Assembly: GCA_910579075.1 (NCBI GenBank)
Contig: CAJTSV010000016.1
Span: 35,538 to 51,310 of the forward strand
DNA length: 15,773 nucleotides
Direction: 5' to 3'
Origin: an uncultured Eubacterium sp.
GTDB taxonomy: Bacteria > Bacillota > Clostridia > Lachnospirales > Lachnospiraceae
Shown here: positions 14,465 through 15,773 of the stretch, one piece after another
Layout: each line of letters opens with the position of its first letter
How positions within the stretch are numbered: position 1 is the stretch's first letter
Program-made: the position numbers and the translations under genes
Notes under the pieces: model-generated
What the model was told of the DNA's origin: nothing
Databases searched by the model: none
The model's input: only the letters and a program-made list of their open reading frames with translations

Positions 14465-14526
14465 AATTAGAAAATGTTGTATTTTTATGCAATTTATTTA
14501 ACTTTGGAAAGAGAGTTTTGTGAATT

Positions 14527-15378
14527 ATGTACAAGGAAAAATTTATCCCAAGGCAATTTATGACAGAACGTTACTACGAATTCCATCATTTCTATAACGA
14601 AACGCCGCCTGCGGTAGAATCTCACCAGCATCCGTTTTATGAGATATTTTTCTTTCTGTCCGGCAATGTCAATTACGTCATTGAAGGAAGAAACTATAAA
14701 CTGCGTCCCGGCGACATTCTCCTGACCAGCAGCACAGACCTTCATTTTTCAGATGTCCGTCCTGGAAAGCCGTATGAGCGCATTGTAATCTGGCTTGCCA
14801 ATGATTTTTTTGAATACCTGAAATATTTTTACGATGAAGATTTCACAGCCTGTTTTACCGATGCAGCGACCAAAGACCACCGGCTGATTCGTCCGGACAG
14901 CCAGTGCATCGCGCAGCTGCGCCAGCTGTGTACAAACATGTCCAAAGCCAGGAGCAGCAGGGAGACTGGCAGTGCGGCCCTGACGACAGCGTACCTGACG
15001 GAATTTCTGGTATATGTCAGCCGGGCCTATTATGACGGCCCGGATTCCGTGAAACATGATATCACAGAATCCGGAAAAGTCAATCAGATGATTACATACA
15101 TCAATGACCATATTACAGAAGAACTGTCCTTAGACCATTTATCGTCCCGGTTTTATACGAGCAAATATTACCTTGGCAGGCAGTTCAAGCAGTTTACGGG
15201 CCTTACGCTGTACCAGTACATTATGAAAAAACGTCTGATGATGGCGCGCGATATGCTCCGCGCAGGCAGCCCGGTCATGGACGCCTGCCTGTGGAGCGGA
15301 TTCCGGGATTATTCCAATTTCCTGAAAGCTTTTAAAAGAGAGTTTGGACAGAATCCGAGTAAATATACAAAAATTTGA
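14527..15378 (+). CDS. AraC-family transcriptional regulator with cupin sensor domain
   Basis: This 283-residue protein has the standard two-part layout. An N-terminal cupin-like sensing domain includes ESHQHPFYEIFFFLSG (His-rich), VNYVIEGRNYKLRPGDILLTSSTDLHF and SDVRPGKPYERIVIWL. The C-terminal ~100 residues (185-283) carry two helix-turn-helix units: LSLDHLSSRFYTSKYYLGRQFKQFTG, and SPVMDACLWSGFRDYSNFLKAFKREFGQNPSKY, the family signature. Such proteins are usually activators of sugar-use genes. It lies divergently from the TRAP-uxu operon with 184 bp between starts, so it most likely activates that operon in response to a uronate or breakdown product. ATG 14527 follows GGAAAGAGAG with rather long spacing of about 11 bases. 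An out-of-frame GTG at 14520 is not the start. Confidence 0.93.
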   Translation: MYKEKFIPRQFMTERYYEFHHFYNETPPAVESHQHPFYEIFFFLSGNVNYVIEGRNYKLRPGDILLTSSTDLHFSDVRPGKPYERIVIWLANDFFEYLKYFYDEDFTACFTDAATKDHRLIRPDSQCIAQLRQLCTNMSKARSSRETGSAALTTAYLTEFLVYVSRAYYDGPDSVKHDITESGKVNQMITYINDHITEELSLDHLSSRFYTSKYYLGRQFKQFTGLTLYQYIMKKRLMMARDMLRAGSPVMDACLWSGFRDYSNFLKAFKREFGQNPSKYTKI

Positions 15379-15381
15379 AAT

Positions 15382-15412
15382 TTTCCTCAGTTTCCTGCAG
15401 ACATTGAGGAAA
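15382..15412 (+). terminator. Possible weak hairpin terminator after the AraC-family gene
   Basis: TTTCCTCA at 15382-15389 pairs with TGAGGAAA at 15405-15412 over a 15-base loop, four bases after the stop codon. No T run follows directly (TCGGTTTCGG), so termination efficiency would be low. Confidence 0.35.
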
Positions 15413-15558
15413 TCGGTTTCGGCAGAAAAACAGTTTTTGGGAATAAAAGAAATTCATATCATACGGATTTGATGAAAGGCATTATTGGAAAGGAGAATCG
15501 TTAATTTATTGGCGTGCAATATAAATAGTTAAAAATTAAAATAAAAGCTTCAAATCGA

Positions 15559-15591
15559 AAGTCCGGCATGATGTGGATATCAGCCGGACTT
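15559..15591. terminator. Hairpin AAGTCCGGC/GCCGGACTT
   Basis: The arms at 15559-15567 and 15583-15591 pair perfectly over nine bases with a 15-base loop. Only short, interrupted T tracts flank it on either strand (ATGTAATTT on plus, TTCGATTTG on minus). It lies between the AraC gene and the IS66 fragment, convergent to both, and could act as a bidirectional terminator. Confidence 0.5.
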
Positions 15592-15598
15592 ATGTAAT

Positions 15599-15627
15599 TT
15601 GTGACAGGATAGATAATCTTGTATAAT
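15599..15627 (+). promoter_or_regulatory. Candidate promoter pointing into the IS66 fragment
   Basis: TTGTGA at 15599-15604 (four of six to consensus) and a perfect TATAAT at 15622-15627 are separated by 17 bases. Transcription would start near 15634 and run antisense through the TnpB remnant and on past the window edge. No plus-strand gene is visible downstream in this window. Confidence 0.35.
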
Positions 15628-15640
15628 ACCGATATCGGAA

Positions 15641-15773
15641 TTACAAAAGCCCCTTGATACGGTCTGTGCGTCTTCCGCAGAAAAGATAAAGGGTGTCCTT
15701 TATATACGGCCGGTTCCCGGTCTGTGCTTCCACGAGTGCCGCCAGCTGGTCCATCCCAGCGCGCAGGCCGGTG
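15641..15773 (-). pseudogene. tnpB: Truncated IS66-family accessory protein TnpB (Orf2) fragment
   Basis: The minus-strand frame entering at the window edge encodes 43 residues and then stops at TAA (15643-15641). TGLRAGMDQLAALVEAQTG and YLFCGRRTDRIKGLL match the core of IS66 Orf2, the small accessory protein needed for transposition of IS66-type elements. The family normally continues with a tryptophan and a stretch ending in LLYKRL after RIKGLL. Here a stop replaces the tryptophan, and the next bases read FRYRYYTRL, at most a decayed echo. The protein is therefore truncated by about 50 residues and probably inactive. The 5' part and any transposase gene (tnpC) lie outside the window or are gone. 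Confidence 0.75.

Larger units (their letters stand above)
15379..15640. other. 262-bp stretch without a gene, possible deletion or insertion scar
   Basis: Contents, left to right: the weak hairpin after the AraC gene; a cre-like half-symmetric site GGAAATCGGTTTCG at 15408-15421 (two end mismatches to the CcpA consensus); a strong ribosome binding site GGAAAGGAG at 15487-15495 with no start codon at the right distance and no open frame after it; an AT-rich run at 15515-15548; and a second hairpin. The control elements without a gene suggest that the original downstream gene was lost. This is inference. Confidence 0.4.

Noticed and set aside
15569..15598. Nine-codon frame MMWISAGLM within the right-hand hairpin
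   Set aside because: It is too short, lies inside a stem-loop, and has no ribosome binding site at a proper distance.

Overview
The window reads as chromosomal DNA of an anaerobic gut-type Firmicute, most likely a Lachnospiraceae-like clostridium. This rests on the gene families and on strong AGGAGG-type ribosome binding sites; it is not a database match. No phage, CRISPR array or tRNA/rRNA gene was found. The only mobile DNA seen is an IS66-type fragment at the right edge.

Left edge (1-887): a partial minus-strand gene for an N-terminally anchored membrane protein runs off the window. Opposite it lies a 43-residue single-helix micropeptide gene, too short for standard ORF lists. A 258-bp non-coding stretch follows, holding a three-unit AT-rich 15-bp tandem repeat with embedded palindromes and TATAAT hexamers in front of the next gene.

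Central block (888-9358, plus strand): nine tightly packed or overlapping genes, probably one long transcription unit. They encode an exported VanW-domain protein with a charged tail, an AIR-synthase-like (HypE-related) protein, an Lrp/AsnC regulator, a class I/II aminotransferase, tRNA methyltransferase TrmL, the energizing module of a group II ECF vitamin transporter (EcfA1, EcfA2, EcfT), and tRNA pseudouridine synthase TruA. Two of the nine modify tRNA and three power vitamin uptake. A perfect 12-bp-stem hairpin after truA separates this block from the convergent operon.

Right block (9425-14342, minus strand): a hexuronate operon in the order dctP-dctQ-dctM-uxuA-uxuB. A three-part TRAP transporter probably brings in a uronate or related sugar acid. 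UxuB (SDR type) interconverts fructuronate and mannonate, and UxuA dehydrates mannonate to 2-keto-3-deoxygluconate. The isomerase (uxaC) and the KDG kinase and aldolase are absent here and must lie elsewhere. A divergent AraC-family regulator (14527-15378) with its own good promoter probably controls the operon. A 15-bp palindrome lies just in front of dctP.

Right edge (15379-15773): about 260 bp without a gene, carrying hairpins and an orphan ribosome binding site, then a truncated IS66 TnpB (Orf2) fragment on the minus strand. The arrangement looks like a scar of insertion or deletion.

No clearly new biological system was recognised. The most interesting signals are non-coding: the repeat array at 697-743, two operator-like palindromes, the structured ecfT-truA gap, and the uxuA-uxuB intercistronic hairpin.
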